From: Paraspadella gotoi
Taxonomy: Eukaryota > Chaetognatha
Length of the DNA stretch: 64,000 nt
Direction: 5' to 3'
Assembly: GCA_051294375.1 (NCBI GenBank)
Contig: CM119270.1
Coordinates: 20,313,695-20,377,694, forward strand
The notes under the pieces are model-generated. The model was not told the origin of the DNA. It searched no databases and worked only from the letters and a program-made list of their open reading frames with translations. The position numbers were made by a program, and so were the translations under genes. Each line of letters opens with the position of its first letter. Within the stretch, counting starts at the first letter, position 1. Below, piece after piece: positions 36,930 to 48,789 of the stretch.

Positions 36930-37882
36930 TTATATTACATACGATCTCTGATGGATCTGTTGCTTATGAAGTCTTTCATAATTGTTTTACGACTAGCATT
37001 GTTTGTTCTATAAAATGCAGATTTTTTTCTTATCATTAGATTAAAACAAAATAAAAAGTGTGAAAAGCAAAATAATTTAATAGATTTGTCGAAAATTGAG
37101 CAATATGAACGTATAAATATAATTATAGTATATTTTACTGGTTTATATTTTTCTCTTTCATATTTAATATTAACACTCTTGTTATTTTAATTCCTGAGTT
37201 TTGTTATCTGTACCGCTGACAAAGAAGCAGAAAATATGAAGAGTAAGAAATGCTAGACGCGAACAAAAAATAAAGACGTGGTGAGATGTCAGACTAATGT
37301 CAATAGCCGAGAGAGAAAGCGAGCGGATAGTTGAAGCGATCTTCGATATGTAGAAGCAGGTGGAGAATTGCGACCCGAGAGGTAATTCGCGTGCGAGAAA
37401 ACTCGCCGAGCGCTCTCAAAAAGCGCGTAAAAGTTTGCCGAGATAGTAATCTAAAAAATTATAAAGAAACAAACAGAAAAAAAAAATCGTAACAGTCACA
37501 TTAAAATACATAACAATTTACATGTTAAGTATACATATTTGAAAAAAAATTGGATGTTCGAGTTCGAACCGAAACAGTTTATCAACATTATTTTATATCT
37601 AAGACAATATAGATAATAAATAAAACGAACAAAAAAAGAAATCTACACGTGTTAAAAAAACCCTAAGTAAATTTTTTCACAATTATTAATTTTATATGCT
37701 ATATGCATTTTATAAATTTGCTTAGTGACAAAAACACTTTAGCAAAAATCGTAACAAATATTATTTCGAAAAAAACAAAAGGACAAATCACCGAATTTTC
37801 TCAATTGAGTCGAAGCGACGACTTAAATAGTTTTCTATGAGACGCGAAAAAAAACGCGCAAGACAGACACGATCGCGTTCAT

Positions 37883-37922
<40 letters not shown>

Positions 37923-38570
37923 CTTCCTCTCTCTTTCTCGTCTCTCTCTCTTCCACTTTCTCCCTTTTTTCGTCACACATGGAATAATTTAACAATTGGC
38001 GCGGCTGGAAAACAACCAAGGATGGAAAAATGTATCACCATGTCATGCACTCATCGATATGAATTATGATGTATCATTATATATGTTAGAAAACTATGGA
38101 AATTAATCTAAACTTTTGTCTTTGTAGCATTCCCCCTTATTTCCAAAAGACAACACACTCCCATCCCAAAATGCCATATTTATTAATATAATATATATTA
38201 TGCGAATCCCAAATCGCCTCCCGTATATAGCTTGTGAAATCTCAGCTCGTCCCATTGGCTTTGACACGGACAGCTAGTACTCTTTCACAACCGTGATCCG
38301 TTCAAGCCCTCAGTCACGCTGGTTAAAGTGTGATTGGTTGGCATTTAACACGCCAGATATGGCTATGTCCTACAGTCCTAACCCTGGAGCGCCAGCTGGC
38401 GGAACCCTCACACCCCTCATCATTAATGTCTCCGCATTGCCATAATATAATGTAAATATTCATTTAATAACATTTATAGGAAAAAAAACCCAAAATAATA
38501 AGGAAAACATACATAATTGAATTTTCACAAGTTAAAAATATGATCAATTCTTTATATTGACCACCCCAAG
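36930..38570. other. No recognisable gene
   Basis: AT-rich. A (CT)n tract lies at 37,884-37,945. A 12-bp perfect palindrome, CGCCAGCTGGCG, is at 38,390-38,401. Confidence 0.4.
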
Positions 38571-38572
38571 TG

Positions 38573-38760
38573 TGTTGGGCCAACTCGGATACGTACTCTA
38601 ATACCGGCTGACCCTGTGAGGACGCCGTGCAAGAAGACTGAGCGCCCTCCGAGCTCAAATCAGTTTAATATTCGGCCCGCAGTCCCAGACCGTATCGATA
38701 TTAAGCTGATAAGGAAACAGATAACTACACTTTGATCTTAGCCAAAAGGCGAGAAGCGAT
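38573..38760 (-). ncRNA. U2 spliceosomal snRNA (gene or pseudogene with indels)
   Basis: The minus strand from 38,760 begins ATCGCTTCTC, then CCTTTTGGCTAAGATCAAAG, TGTAGT, ATCAGCTTAATATC, TATTAAACTGATTT and, near the 3' end, GTTGGCCCAACA. These are the U2 5' domain, branch-point recognition region, stem IIa, Sm-site flank and 3' stem-loops. U2 pairs with the intron branch point in the spliceosome. A stem of 7 bp (CGGTCTG with CGGGCCG around GGACTG) fills the stem IIb position. Departures from the conserved sequence: one G missing in TCTCGGCC, an extra T that splits the GUAGUA branch-point site, extra bases in the stem-I/IIa linker, and a shortened T run at the Sm site. These are single-base indels, mostly in short runs, so sequencing error or a pseudogene is likely. 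A possible upstream promoter element (PSE position, -51 to -70) is 38,811-38,830, not verified. Confidence 0.85.
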
Positions 38761-40030
38761 GTGCAACTGCAATTGTTTTAATTTGTTTCTTGTATTAATC
38801 CTTATAATCTCAACTTACACCGGTAGAATTAACGGAAGTTTATCAATGATTTAAACCCTGTTAGAAGTATTAATTTTAAAGACAAATATACATTGTTTTC
38901 GTTTAAACAAAGTGAATAAATTTAATTTCTACAGTTTGATATTAAATACCTATAATAATCGACTTAATAGTTCTAATCTTTCTTGTCAAACATGTCTAAG
39001 GACTCCTAAATTTCTATAGCTATATGCAAATTAGCCGGGGCCAACAAACTCGCAAACAAATGACACTTCAACCATTAACATTCGAATCATAAAATAAAAC
39101 GCAACTTGTAAGTAATTTTTTTTAATCCGAAGTGTACATAAACGCAAATGTTTAAAACAAACGATAATAATTAAACAATTTATTTACAATAAATTACATA
39201 ATATTGAGATGTATATTACATTATCTATTTTCGTTAAGATAGCGGCGAAAGGGAAAAAGCGGGCGCGATTCAAAGTTAAGGTCAAACATAAATGGAATGA
39301 TTGATTCACATGAGTTGATATGAAATGATGATGTTTTTGTATCTTTTGTTGTTTGTTTTTTGTAGGAAACAGAAAGACGAACCATGAATCTTGATGATCA
39401 CTGACCAAATGAACGAAGAAAAATTGGAGGTAAAACTTTTCTGCGTCAAAACATTCATGCAAGAGACAGAATTATTGAAATTAAAAAAACATGCAAATTG
39501 ACAGATTTTGTTAAATTTAAAATTGCAAAATGACATGATACTTATGGGTAGAAAATTGCGCATTACAAATAAATCAAATTGATTGCGTTGAATATTTGTT
39601 TTGTTTTGAAAGAAATTAAGCTCAAAAGCTTGATGAGAGATGAGAAGAGAGAAGAGAACAGAGAGAGAAGAGAAATGAGAAGAGAGAGAGAGAGATATTG
39701 CAGAACCCAACAAGAGACCAGATCGTCACTGAATTTGTCGTCGGTACCAGGGCGCCAAGAACAACAACGAAGAATAACATAAAAATAAGTAAAAATGAAA
39801 AAAAAAGCCAAATAAATGAGGAGAAATTAAGAGAGACAAGTCAATCTATCTCTTTTAGTAATTATTTTAAAAAAAAAATATGCGAAACAAAACATTACAT
39901 TGAAAAAGAAAGGAGATTTTAAGCCATAAATGCGACGTTAATCCGGTTAACACCAACGTAAACATAATTTAATAGTAAAAAAAAATTATAAAAATATATA
40001 TAATATAAATCCGTTGTTCTTTTTTCCTTT
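38761..40030. other. No gene seen apart from the U2 upstream region
   Basis: AT-rich. The first 70 bp would hold the U2 promoter. GA-rich sequence lies at 39,635-39,700. Confidence 0.4.
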
Positions 40031-40039
40031 GGTTAGTTT

Positions 40040-40170
40040 TACAACTAGAGAGTACGCGCGTCGAGGAGGCGGATGAATTCGAGTTCTTTCCCTACCGCAG
40101 CTGCTCAGACCCGCTACCCGTTGCGCAGATGCATGCACGCAGCCGCCGCAGCCCGCGACTTGAGATGTTC
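40040..40170. promoter_or_regulatory. GC-rich patch
   Basis: The stretch contains ACGCGCGTCGAGG, CCGCAGCTGCTCAG and a GCAGCCGCCGCAGCC run inside AT-rich sequence. No domain or splice-bounded frame was recognised. It may belong to the same CpG-rich neighbourhood as 36.2 and 40.8 kb. Confidence 0.2.
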
Positions 40171-40759
40171 CTCTCATTTCCTACGTTGACGTTTTTGGTT
40201 TTAGTTTCCATGACGAAATTGTAGTTTCATAGATTTGGAGAGAATTAAAAAAAGGTAATTTTGGGATCTTATTTACCCCAGAACGCCGCATTTCATCTTA
40301 AATTTGGCAATTGTCTTTTTTTAGATTTAAGTTTAGGATAGCGATATAGGATACGAGTAGGGTTCAGGTTAGCAGTTATAGCGTTTTATACTTAATATTA
40401 AAGTTTAATAAGATAAATTTCAAAGGAAACAGTGAACTTTTCGTTGATATTTTGTATTTCTTCAAAGACTTTGTGAAAAACTCATTTATTCAATGAAATC
40501 CCGAAAATATTTTTTTCGTTGTTAAATTGTAACAAAATACGATTATACCGAGCCAATCCCATTCTTACACCTTCACTATACGATTCGCCAACTTACCCTT
40601 TCAAATTTTTCTTTTCCAGTAGATTTAATAAAGGTGAAACTTTAAGTCTTAACTTTAGCGGATTATATTGTTGTATTAGTGTTCCTAGAGACGCATACCT
40701 TAGTAATATGTTTTTACAATTTTAAGAAAAAGTGAGGAAACAGATCGAGGCGCTTACGA

Positions 40760-41055
40760 AAATTTCGTCTTCACCTCAGATGTGAAAAAGCGAGTAGGAG
40801 TCCGCCGAAAGCCAGATCTCCGGCGACGGTCACACCGGACAAATTCGCCGATATAACTGCCCGAGGCCTTGGGCGCCGCCGCGCCGCCGCGCCGCCGACG
40901 CCGCCGCCGCCGACGCCGAATGTCGCTCGATCGCAAAAGCTTCGCTGCAACTCGAGTCGAATAACCGGATATAGGCTCGCGGCGGTGCGTCGTCGACGGC
41001 TCAGTGGTGAAGTACTTCTCGCGATGGCGAGCCAATAACACGAGTTTGCCACTCG
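40760..41055 (-). promoter_or_regulatory. CpG-rich patch with GCC repeats, possible first exon
   Basis: This AT-rich neighbourhood contains an abrupt GC- and CpG-rich block with a GCC/GCCGAC repeat at 40,874-40,920. On the minus strand two frames are open across it and a donor CATCTGAG/GTGAAG ends at 40,775. Neither frame has a convincing ATG. A promoter with a 5'UTR exon, or an exon encoding Gly/Ala- or Arg-rich sequence, would both fit. Confidence 0.3.
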
Positions 41056-41879
41056 ATGCGTTGTCTCAAAAAATTTGAGATATCGCCATGAGGAACAGTT
41101 ATTAAGATATCTTCTTTATCATACTGCAACGCTACCCTGGCCCGAACAAATACCGACAATTTGTACCGGTGCTCGCTTTTTCTTTATAGTAACGTGTGAT
41201 GTGAGAGGGTCCTTCCTCTGCTCCATCGGTCTGAAGCTGAGTAGTATCTTTATACGGCTCGTCTCGTCAATATTCTGATGGTAAGGGGGCATGAGTTACT
41301 CGCATGGGCGGCTCAAGCTCTTGCTCGGAGATCATGCGACTTAAAATAGACCCGCAGACGCTTAAAGTACAACGCTATAGAGCAGAACGAGCTCATTGTC
41401 TCCGTGTAAAGAAGATCGAAATGAGAAAATCTTTTTTAAGAACGAAGACACAGTGTGGCAACAACCGATTTTGTTGTTTGCTAGGCAGTGTTAAGTAAAA
41501 TAAGATAAAGAAGCTGTAGTGTGAGATAAAAAAAAAGGACAGGGGTGGAAAGGCAGTCGGCTGTGTAGTTCCCATGTAAAGAAAAGAAAGGATGTGATAA
41601 AAAAAAAAAAAAAAAGGTAGTGCTGCTAATAAGGAGCGGGAAAAACATTTTAAGCTTAAAGTAAAGGAAAGTTAAAATGGTATTTAAATAAACGTTTAAT
41701 ACTAAAGCTGTATCGGAGTCCAAGGGAGAGGTGTGGGCAGAACGAATCTCACAAAATGTATGTTCGAGGAAGGTAATTCCTGACCAATAGAATTCACAGC
41801 AACGGACTTAAAAAACAATATTGGTGTCGGCTGAGTGTAAAATTTACACGCTCCCCTCCTCTCTCTTTTCTTACCACAT

Positions 41880-44250
41880 CTCTAAAAAGACGAAATAAAA
41901 AATTCTTCTTAAAACACCGTCGTAAAACGATATTTTTTTACGAAGAAAACGCTTCTTCTTACTTTGCGCACTACATAAATAACGCGCGTTAAAATACTCT
42001 TCTCATTCGATGTTATTTCGGCAAGGCACTACTACACACTCATCCGAGCGGTTGTCTATTTTTAATACATTGTGATGCCCGCCGCCTCCTCCTCGCTCTC
42101 TCGCTTCTCGCAATCTCCCCCACTTCATCGCGAGACTGGTCAGGCCCCTCTGACGCTCCCGCGGGTGCATGGACGAGCTTATTAAATATCTTCTTTTATC
42201 ACAAACAATCTACCGTCACAATTTCTCTCTCTCCTTCGTTTCTATGCCTTGCTCTATGGCGTCTCCCTCTCTCCATCTCTCCTCTCTCTCTTCTCTAGTA
42301 CTTTTGATCTTCTCACGTCTCCTTTCTCTTTCATCTCCTCAACTAGATAACAAGCTCTACGTTAAATTACACACAGCGTGACAAACGCCTGTTCTCGTCG
42401 TTTGTAACACAGCACTCATGTCTAGAAACTCAGACGCGCTTTCTAACTCAGTTACTAACAGGCGCGCAAATCGCTCAGCCCGGATTCTCCTGGTGTTCCA
42501 ATCATACACACAAAGATAAATACAAAGACTCTTCAAGAAAGTGACCACCCTGCTGAAGCTCGACAACGCCACTACGCGCTCTCGTTCGTCCAACCTTGTC
42601 TAGCATCAGTACGTGACTGCGCGCCCCCGGCGTTCATACAAAACGAAGTAGTCACGAGCCCAATAAACAGCCGACTTTTCTAAAGTAAAAAGCTTAAATG
42701 GAAAAAATGTTTCCCATACACTATATCTTCACATCGTCCTGGCAGACGCATCGTCTTCTCATTTTCCAAACGAGTAACACACTACATTACAAAAACAAAG
42801 ATAATACTCTCGTCGCGCGTCTTCTTTCTATCGCCAATCGTCTATCAAGAAAGCATGCAAGAACAATCTTCGCGTGCTCTAAAACATCCGGGAGAAAACG
42901 ATTATTTTGCAACAGCATACAGCGCAAACGAAATAACCAAAGCGTTATCCTATTAATACTTCTAGTCTAGCGACTAAGAGCGTCCACCTCCCTAGTCCAA
43001 CAGGTGTATTAAAATTTGCCCGGGGGGGGGGTGCGCGTTCAATAGCAGGAGGCAGGATTATGTCTTATACAATAATGTGTTCGCTCTTCTGCAAGTCAAA
43101 ACACAACATAGAATGTGCTCCCTCATTCCGGTATCGTTATTTTTTACTGTCTCCTTACCTGCGTCTACTCATCCACAGCTGTCGTGTCTTTAGATTTTGA
43201 TGTTGTAGCGCTTTTTGGCTCCAGGACGCCCTGCGCCGCAAATGCCCCAAACATCTCGCAAAACGAATAAAAACAGTTAGAATACACCAGAAACACTTTT
43301 TCTCTGTTAAAAAGATATGAAAACTCTTAAGAAGAGATAAGCGCAGAGACAAACCCGGCATGTGTTCTCTCTCATGTACAAAAGAAATGAAGCCACTTTA
43401 AAAAAAACAACGATTCTGGCCAAGACAGTTTTTTGCCCAAGACCAGTGAGTAAGAGAGACGGTGTTAAGCGAGAAGTAAAACACACCAGGTAAACGAGCT
43501 TTTGCTGACAACGTTTAAAGAGGAAAAGTGATGAGGAAAGACGATTAGATTGGAAGAGGTACAAAGCAGAACGAGCAGACCGATATTTCCAACAGACGGG
43601 TTAAGTGTTTAGATAAATCAGCATACATCTCTTTCGTCTATTGTAAATGATCAAAGAAGATGAAAACGACATGCACACGGCGGGGTGGTTGATATCATAG
43701 CAAAAATCTGGATAAAAAGAGAATAAAAAAATTTTTCTTAAAACCACCGGAAAACGATGTCTTTTGTTGAATTGATTATGTAGAAAATGTAAGATAAAAA
43801 TCGTTAGATATATAAGCTTGTTTCTGCGAAATAAGCTGTAGTTGCGAAAATATCTGATGAGTTTATGATTTAAAAACTCTGGAGGTAGATGTGAGCGAGA
43901 TATAGTAGTATAGAAGAGAAGTTTATTAAGGGGAATGTATCTTTTATCAATCAAAACAAACTAAAATTTCTCATCTACTTATTGTTGAGATTTAAATGTT
44001 GCTCGCGCTTCTCTCTCTAGGGCTTTTTCGTTTTTAATGTTTCTTTAACGTCGTATGCCTTTCTATCTTTTCTATTGTCATCAATTTATGATATTTAAAT
44101 ATAACGTGTATAATTACACCCAGAAAAAACGAGCTATATAATTTACATCTAGATATAACAAAAATATATGACAACTTTAAAAAATAACATGGCGAAAAAA
44201 ACGATAATTCCTTTTCCAAAATGCTTTTATAAAAAAGCGAAATGAAAAAA
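41880..44250 (+). repeat. Diverged units of the 570-bp satellite
   Basis: Landmarks of the 48.8-52.5 kb satellite recur. They are ATCTTTTATCAA...CAAAACAAAC near 43,948 and a diverged form at 42,180, TTTTTTACTGTCTCCTTAC at 43,140, AGAATACACCAG...AAAAAGATATGAAAAC at 43,280-43,325, and ACCACCGGAAAACGAT at 43,742. Some pieces are at 44,100-44,220. Copies are older or noisier than the second block. Confidence 0.6.
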
Positions 44251-44259
44251 CATAAATAG

Positions 44260-46030
44260 AAAAAGAAACACCCCGAGCACAGAGCGTGGTTCTTTTAGTC
44301 GGAAATCTGGCTGCTAATTTTATCACGGCAGATATCCCGGGATTGTCGGTATGAATCTCTTATTCTTTTGGTATTAAACTCGTATTTCTTTTTTTTCAAG
44401 TCACGTCCGGGTCACCCAGTCCCCCATCAATATTGGCTCGAGAGAACAACAAAGCGAACTTTTGTTATGAATACATTTTCGAAAATCATCGTAATTATGT
44501 ATTAAAAATTTTATTGCTTATTAATAACAAATGGGAATGTGCTTCGTCCGTCGTCTCTCGTCATACTGTTCTGGTTTCCGCATAGTTTCTCCGATCACGT
44601 GTCCGGTCTTTCAGTCCGTCCGTCACCACTTTTTAGTCAAAAAAACACAAATTAACTCGATGAACGTGAGATGTTTATGAGATTTAAATGAAATTTTGTC
44701 GTGTGGATGTAAGGTGTGTGGATTGAGCTGATATTAAACAGCGTTTCGGATGGGAAGTCGATGAACCAGCGGTGGAAAATGAGTGGACTTTCTTGAAATG
44801 GAATAACAATAGATCAAAAAAAATGTTCCGTGATTTCACCTGTGTCATACTCTTCTTGGAACACACAATGGTAGCTCATGAACCCATTCGGCTAATACTG
44901 GATGGGTCTGATTGACCTGGAATTTTGTATGTGGTAGGTAAGATGTGTGACTTGACAGGGAAATCAAGTTTCGATGATAGTTTGAGTGGAAAATGGAGTG
45001 GGTTAAAAATAGGAACGAAAAAAAAACCAAAAAAAACCTTGTATTTACTACTAATTAGATTATGCTTCGTTGTTTTTATCCTTTTATATTAGAATGTTAT
45101 CTGCCAGAGTTGTATTAATAAAGTCAAATTTAATTAAACTCATGTAATATAATTTCGAATTAGAGTAAAAAAATAATAATTATAATTCAGATAAAACGGA
45201 ATGTCTAATTAATTAGTCAATCAATTATAATCACGTCCACGACAGAGGTTATCCACATTAAGTTGGCTTAGGAGCAATACAAATGCTTCACACAATACTA
45301 CGGGGATTGGATCACTTGGTTGTGGTGGGGATTAGGAATTTAAATTTTGGGGTGTGGGTTAGGAAAAGTTAGTTAAGATTAAAGGCTGGATATAAAATTT
45401 TCTGTATTGGGCGTGATATCGTTGTTAGAGTGGAAATTAGGTTTAAATTGGAAGTGCATAAACATATAGAATCGGTGGAATTTACTGATAATAACTTGGA
45501 TTTATTAACATATATATTTACAAAACTCAACAAGATAACTCCAATTAATACATATAATAATTGAGCGAATATAGACCCACAGTATCCTTTATGTTAGACA
45601 ATCTCTTAGCTGTGCTCGGTACCCATACCCTGTTCCTAGCGTTTAATAAACGTTAATGACGAGCATATGCCTTAGATAATTTAAACTTTCAGTTGCGAAA
45701 ATCGTCCAACAGTGCGATCACATGAGTTCCTCAACATAAGAACACCGTCACTCCATCGTTAGTCCACAATCTCGCCTTGAATCTTTTCTCCATTTATCTT
45801 TAACCCGCCTGATATGACTTGAGGTATGAGAATTTTGTAACAGCCTCGATACGGACAACGATACTTGTTGCAGAAGCTACATACCTCAAGTTTTTCTATG
45901 CGGAATTGCAGCTAGCGTTGCAACAAAATTATTGCAGTTGAAAACAAAATGATGGGCAATGTTAACAAAAATTCTGTACAAGCTAAGATCGTCGTGCACG
46001 ATACTGCATAAATACAGAGAGACAGATTGT
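44260..46030. other. No recognisable gene
   Basis: AT-rich unique sequence. Short open frames only, none with a known domain. Confidence 0.4.
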
Positions 46031-46031
46031 C

Positions 46032-46174
46032 CACCCTTGACTCTCAAAGATGGCCAGCGCGACGCGCGCGTCGCGGTTGCTGAGCGCGACGAAATCGAAT
46101 CTCCGGCCATCTTTGGTGGCGGAGAACTTGAACAGGAACCTCGAGGGAGGGGAGAGCATCGCCGGACGCGGTGA
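46032..46174 (-). CDS. Candidate internal exon, product uncertain
   Basis: On the minus strand a textbook acceptor, CCCCTCTCTTCTTCTTCAG, ends at 46,175 and an open frame follows: SPRPAMLSPPSRFLFKFS, ATKDGRRFDFVALSNRDARV, ALAIFESQGW. About four in five third positions are G or C, in contrast to the AT-rich surroundings. The F-x-F-x-A-x-S-x-x-D-A-x-V-A-L pattern faintly resembles the farnesoic-acid O-methyltransferase-type domain (Methyltransf_FA), but this is a guess from a short motif. The donor is unclear: AAGG/GTGGAC near 46,032 and CA/GTATCG near 46,000 are both poor. The CpG-rich CGCGACGCGCGCGTCGCG run inside could alternatively mark a regulatory patch. Confidence 0.35.
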
Positions 46175-46439
46175 CTGAAGAAGAAGAGAGGGGTGGTAAG
46201 GATGAGAAGCGAGTGACAGTGTGACTGGAGGGGAGGAAAAGAGGAAGGAAAAGGGGTTGAAGATGGTGACAATAGAGACGGTGATGATTAATCTCTTCAA
46301 CGTCAATTTTTTTGGCACATAATTATCGAAGGAACAGGTTTGGTAATTTTTATTATCATTCATAAATTCTTTTATGCATTATGCATCCACTATCACGGAG
46401 CAGTATCCACATAAGTCAATTTCATCGGACTAGGCCATA

Positions 46440-46750
46440 GCACCACCATCACGCAGCATCATTAACAGTCGGGATATTCAGTCACTATGTCAACAGCATC
46501 AGTGGAATCAGCAGTACAAGCAGCATCCACACATCAGCACAGCAGCGATCACCAGTCAGGAAGACGGAGATCAGCAGCATCAGTCGAGCGCGATCGGATG
46601 TCGTTAGATCAGCAGCAGGCAACGATCAGCAGCAGCGTGGGCAAAGTCGAGCATCAGAGCGCGAGGTAGTCGGGCATCAGCACAGTCAGCACGCCGCAGA
46701 ATGCTACCGCACGAAGTCAGTCACACCAGCATCACAGCATCACAGCAACC
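46440..46750 (+). repeat. Degenerate CAG/CAT trinucleotide repeat
   Basis: CAGCAT, AGCAG and ATCAGCAG words throughout. A 60-codon frame (46,487-46,669) reads Gln/Ser/His-rich but is not supported as a gene. Confidence 0.6.
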
Positions 46751-46849
46751 ACCAGCGAGTCAAAGATGAGCATTAGCGGCCAATATCCCAAGGACGAATG
46801 AACTGCGTGGCAAATGCTCTGAACGTGTATGTAGGCATGCCCAAAGACA

Positions 46850-47230
46850 AGAAAAAAAAAAGGGTGAGACGGAGAAAGAAAGAAACGAACTGGAGCACCG
46901 GAAGAAAGAGAGACGAACAATGGGAAACCCAGAGGAAAAAAGAAAATAAAAAAGAAAGAAGGGGAAGAAGAATGCATGGGAAAAAACCGAGAAGAAGGCA
47001 AGAAAAATGAAGGCAGGAAAAAAACAAAAAAAAAAGAGAGAAGGAAAGATAAGGAGAAGGAAAGCGAGGGAAAGAAGAGAAGTAAGGGAAGTATGGAACG
47101 TGCGAGAAGGGAGGAAGACTAGAAGAGAAGAGGGAGGAGGGAGGCGGGAAAGAGGACAGAGTGTGAGAGCTGAGAGAGAGCGACCAGAGAGAGAGTGAGA
47201 AGAGTGAGAGAGAAGAGAAGAAAGAACGAG
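46850..47230 (+). repeat. Purine-rich (GAAA/GGAA) tract
   Basis: Nearly pure A/G on the plus strand. The 150-200 codon frames on the minus strand are Ser/Phe/Leu translations of this tract. Confidence 0.7.
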
Positions 47231-47477
47231 ACATAAAATTAAAAAAATTCTTACAAAAGACTCAAGATCCGATCCAGAGCCCACTATATAGAAAATTAAT
47301 GAAAAAAAACCGGGAAAAACGAAGTATGAATCATGTGCACGATAACGCGACATTGTGATGGTACTACCGTAATGTTGATTGAAGGTAAATTACGTTCAAA
47401 TTTGAGTTGACGCGTAATAGTAATTTGATTGACTCGTGTAGATAGGACATTGATTAGTGATTGATGATAATCAAATC

Positions 47478-47597
47478 ACTTTGATGCGATGATAGTCCAT
47501 TCACTGCCTGTGATGATATCATCTCAGATGATTGCATGATTGTCATTCACTTGATGCGATGATTTGTATTCATTGATGCGATGATACGTCACATTAA
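47478..47597 (+). repeat. TGATGCGATGAT minisatellite
   Basis: Units of about 24-26 bp begin near 47,481, 47,548 and 47,573, with a diverged middle. Confidence 0.6.
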
Positions 47598-47619
47598 AAC
47601 AAACAAATCAATGGCGTGT

Positions 47620-48340
47620 ATGAGTGAAAGACGAGAGAGAAAGACGAGAGATCACGAAGATAAGGAACCAGAGAAAGATAAGAGTAGAAGAGAAAGAAGA
47701 GAAGAGAAAAGACAGAGGAGATAAGATGAGAGAGAGAAAAAGAAAGGAGAGAGACGTAGAGAAAAGAGGAGAGAGAGAGGATGAGAGAGAGAAAGATACA
47801 GAGAATTAAATCCACGAAAATCTCAGATGAAAATATGCCATTTTGCTATTGAAAAAGCGCGGAGATAAATCGGCAATAATAAAAAGTTTTAGAAAGGAAA
47901 AAATATCAGGACAATTTTTTCAAAAAAACAAACGATCACGCAAAAGATCGGACAGATAGGGACAAGCACACAGAAGACAGAGAGACAAGAGAGAGAGAGG
48001 GGAAAAAAGTAGAGAGAGAAAGAGAGAAAGCACGCTTGCAGAGGAAAAAGAGACAACGAAGAAAGAAAGCCCGATATATAATAATTAAAGAGGAGAGAGA
48101 GAGAGAACTCTAACAGACCCCATTACTCGTTAAAGACATCAGCAAGTACAATAGATTTATGCGCGCCGCACTTAAGCGTGAGCTATATATTTGCTTTAAA
48201 AAAAAAGACAAGGAGAGAGGAAAGAGCGAGGAAGAGAGAGAGAAAGAAGACTGAGAGCAGGACGCGAGCAGAGCGCGGAACTCGTTTTTAGAAGAAGCAG
48301 TGACCGGAGAAAAGAGAGAGAAAAAAGAGAGAGGACCGAC
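47620..48340 (+). repeat. GA-rich tracts with short unique pieces
   Basis: AGAGAGA and AGAAAGA words dominate 47,625-47,805, 47,965-48,110 and 48,200-48,335. Confidence 0.7.
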
Positions 48341-48789
48341 ATTAATGAACACGTTTTTGTTTTATGTAAATAAAACCATAAACAATACCAATATCATATG
48401 AAACATGAGAAATTTTAAGATCTTGATATTAGGAAGCCATATATATGAAAGATTCCAATCCCAATGTATATCACACTTTTCAGAAGCCATGATTCAAAAA
48501 AGAAACGAGCCGAAAAGCTAAACACGAGAAAAAAAACAATCTCGAGACAGGGACGCTTGCCCGCCTGGGCTCGGATTAATAGAGAGAGTATATTTGTTTA
48601 TGAGATTGAAAATTAAAATGCTAAACAACCACATTTAAAGTAAACATAAGTCCTGACAACATGCAATTTTACAGAAACATCGATGCCCTGATCAAGATGT
48701 CCTAGCAATATGGTAAAATTAAATTCTAATCAATTAGATTATATAGGTGAAATATATCGTAGGCGTCAATCCGACAGTAATGTCATTGA

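Noticed and set aside
40771-41052. 93- and 95-codon frames on the minus strand starting with Met
   Set aside because: Both begin at GTG, not ATG, and cross a GCC repeat. They are kept only as a CpG-rich patch with a possible donor.
46760-47353. Ser/Phe/Leu-rich frames of 150-200 codons on the minus strand
   Set aside because: They are translations of a purine-rich tract. The hydrophobic look does not indicate a membrane protein.
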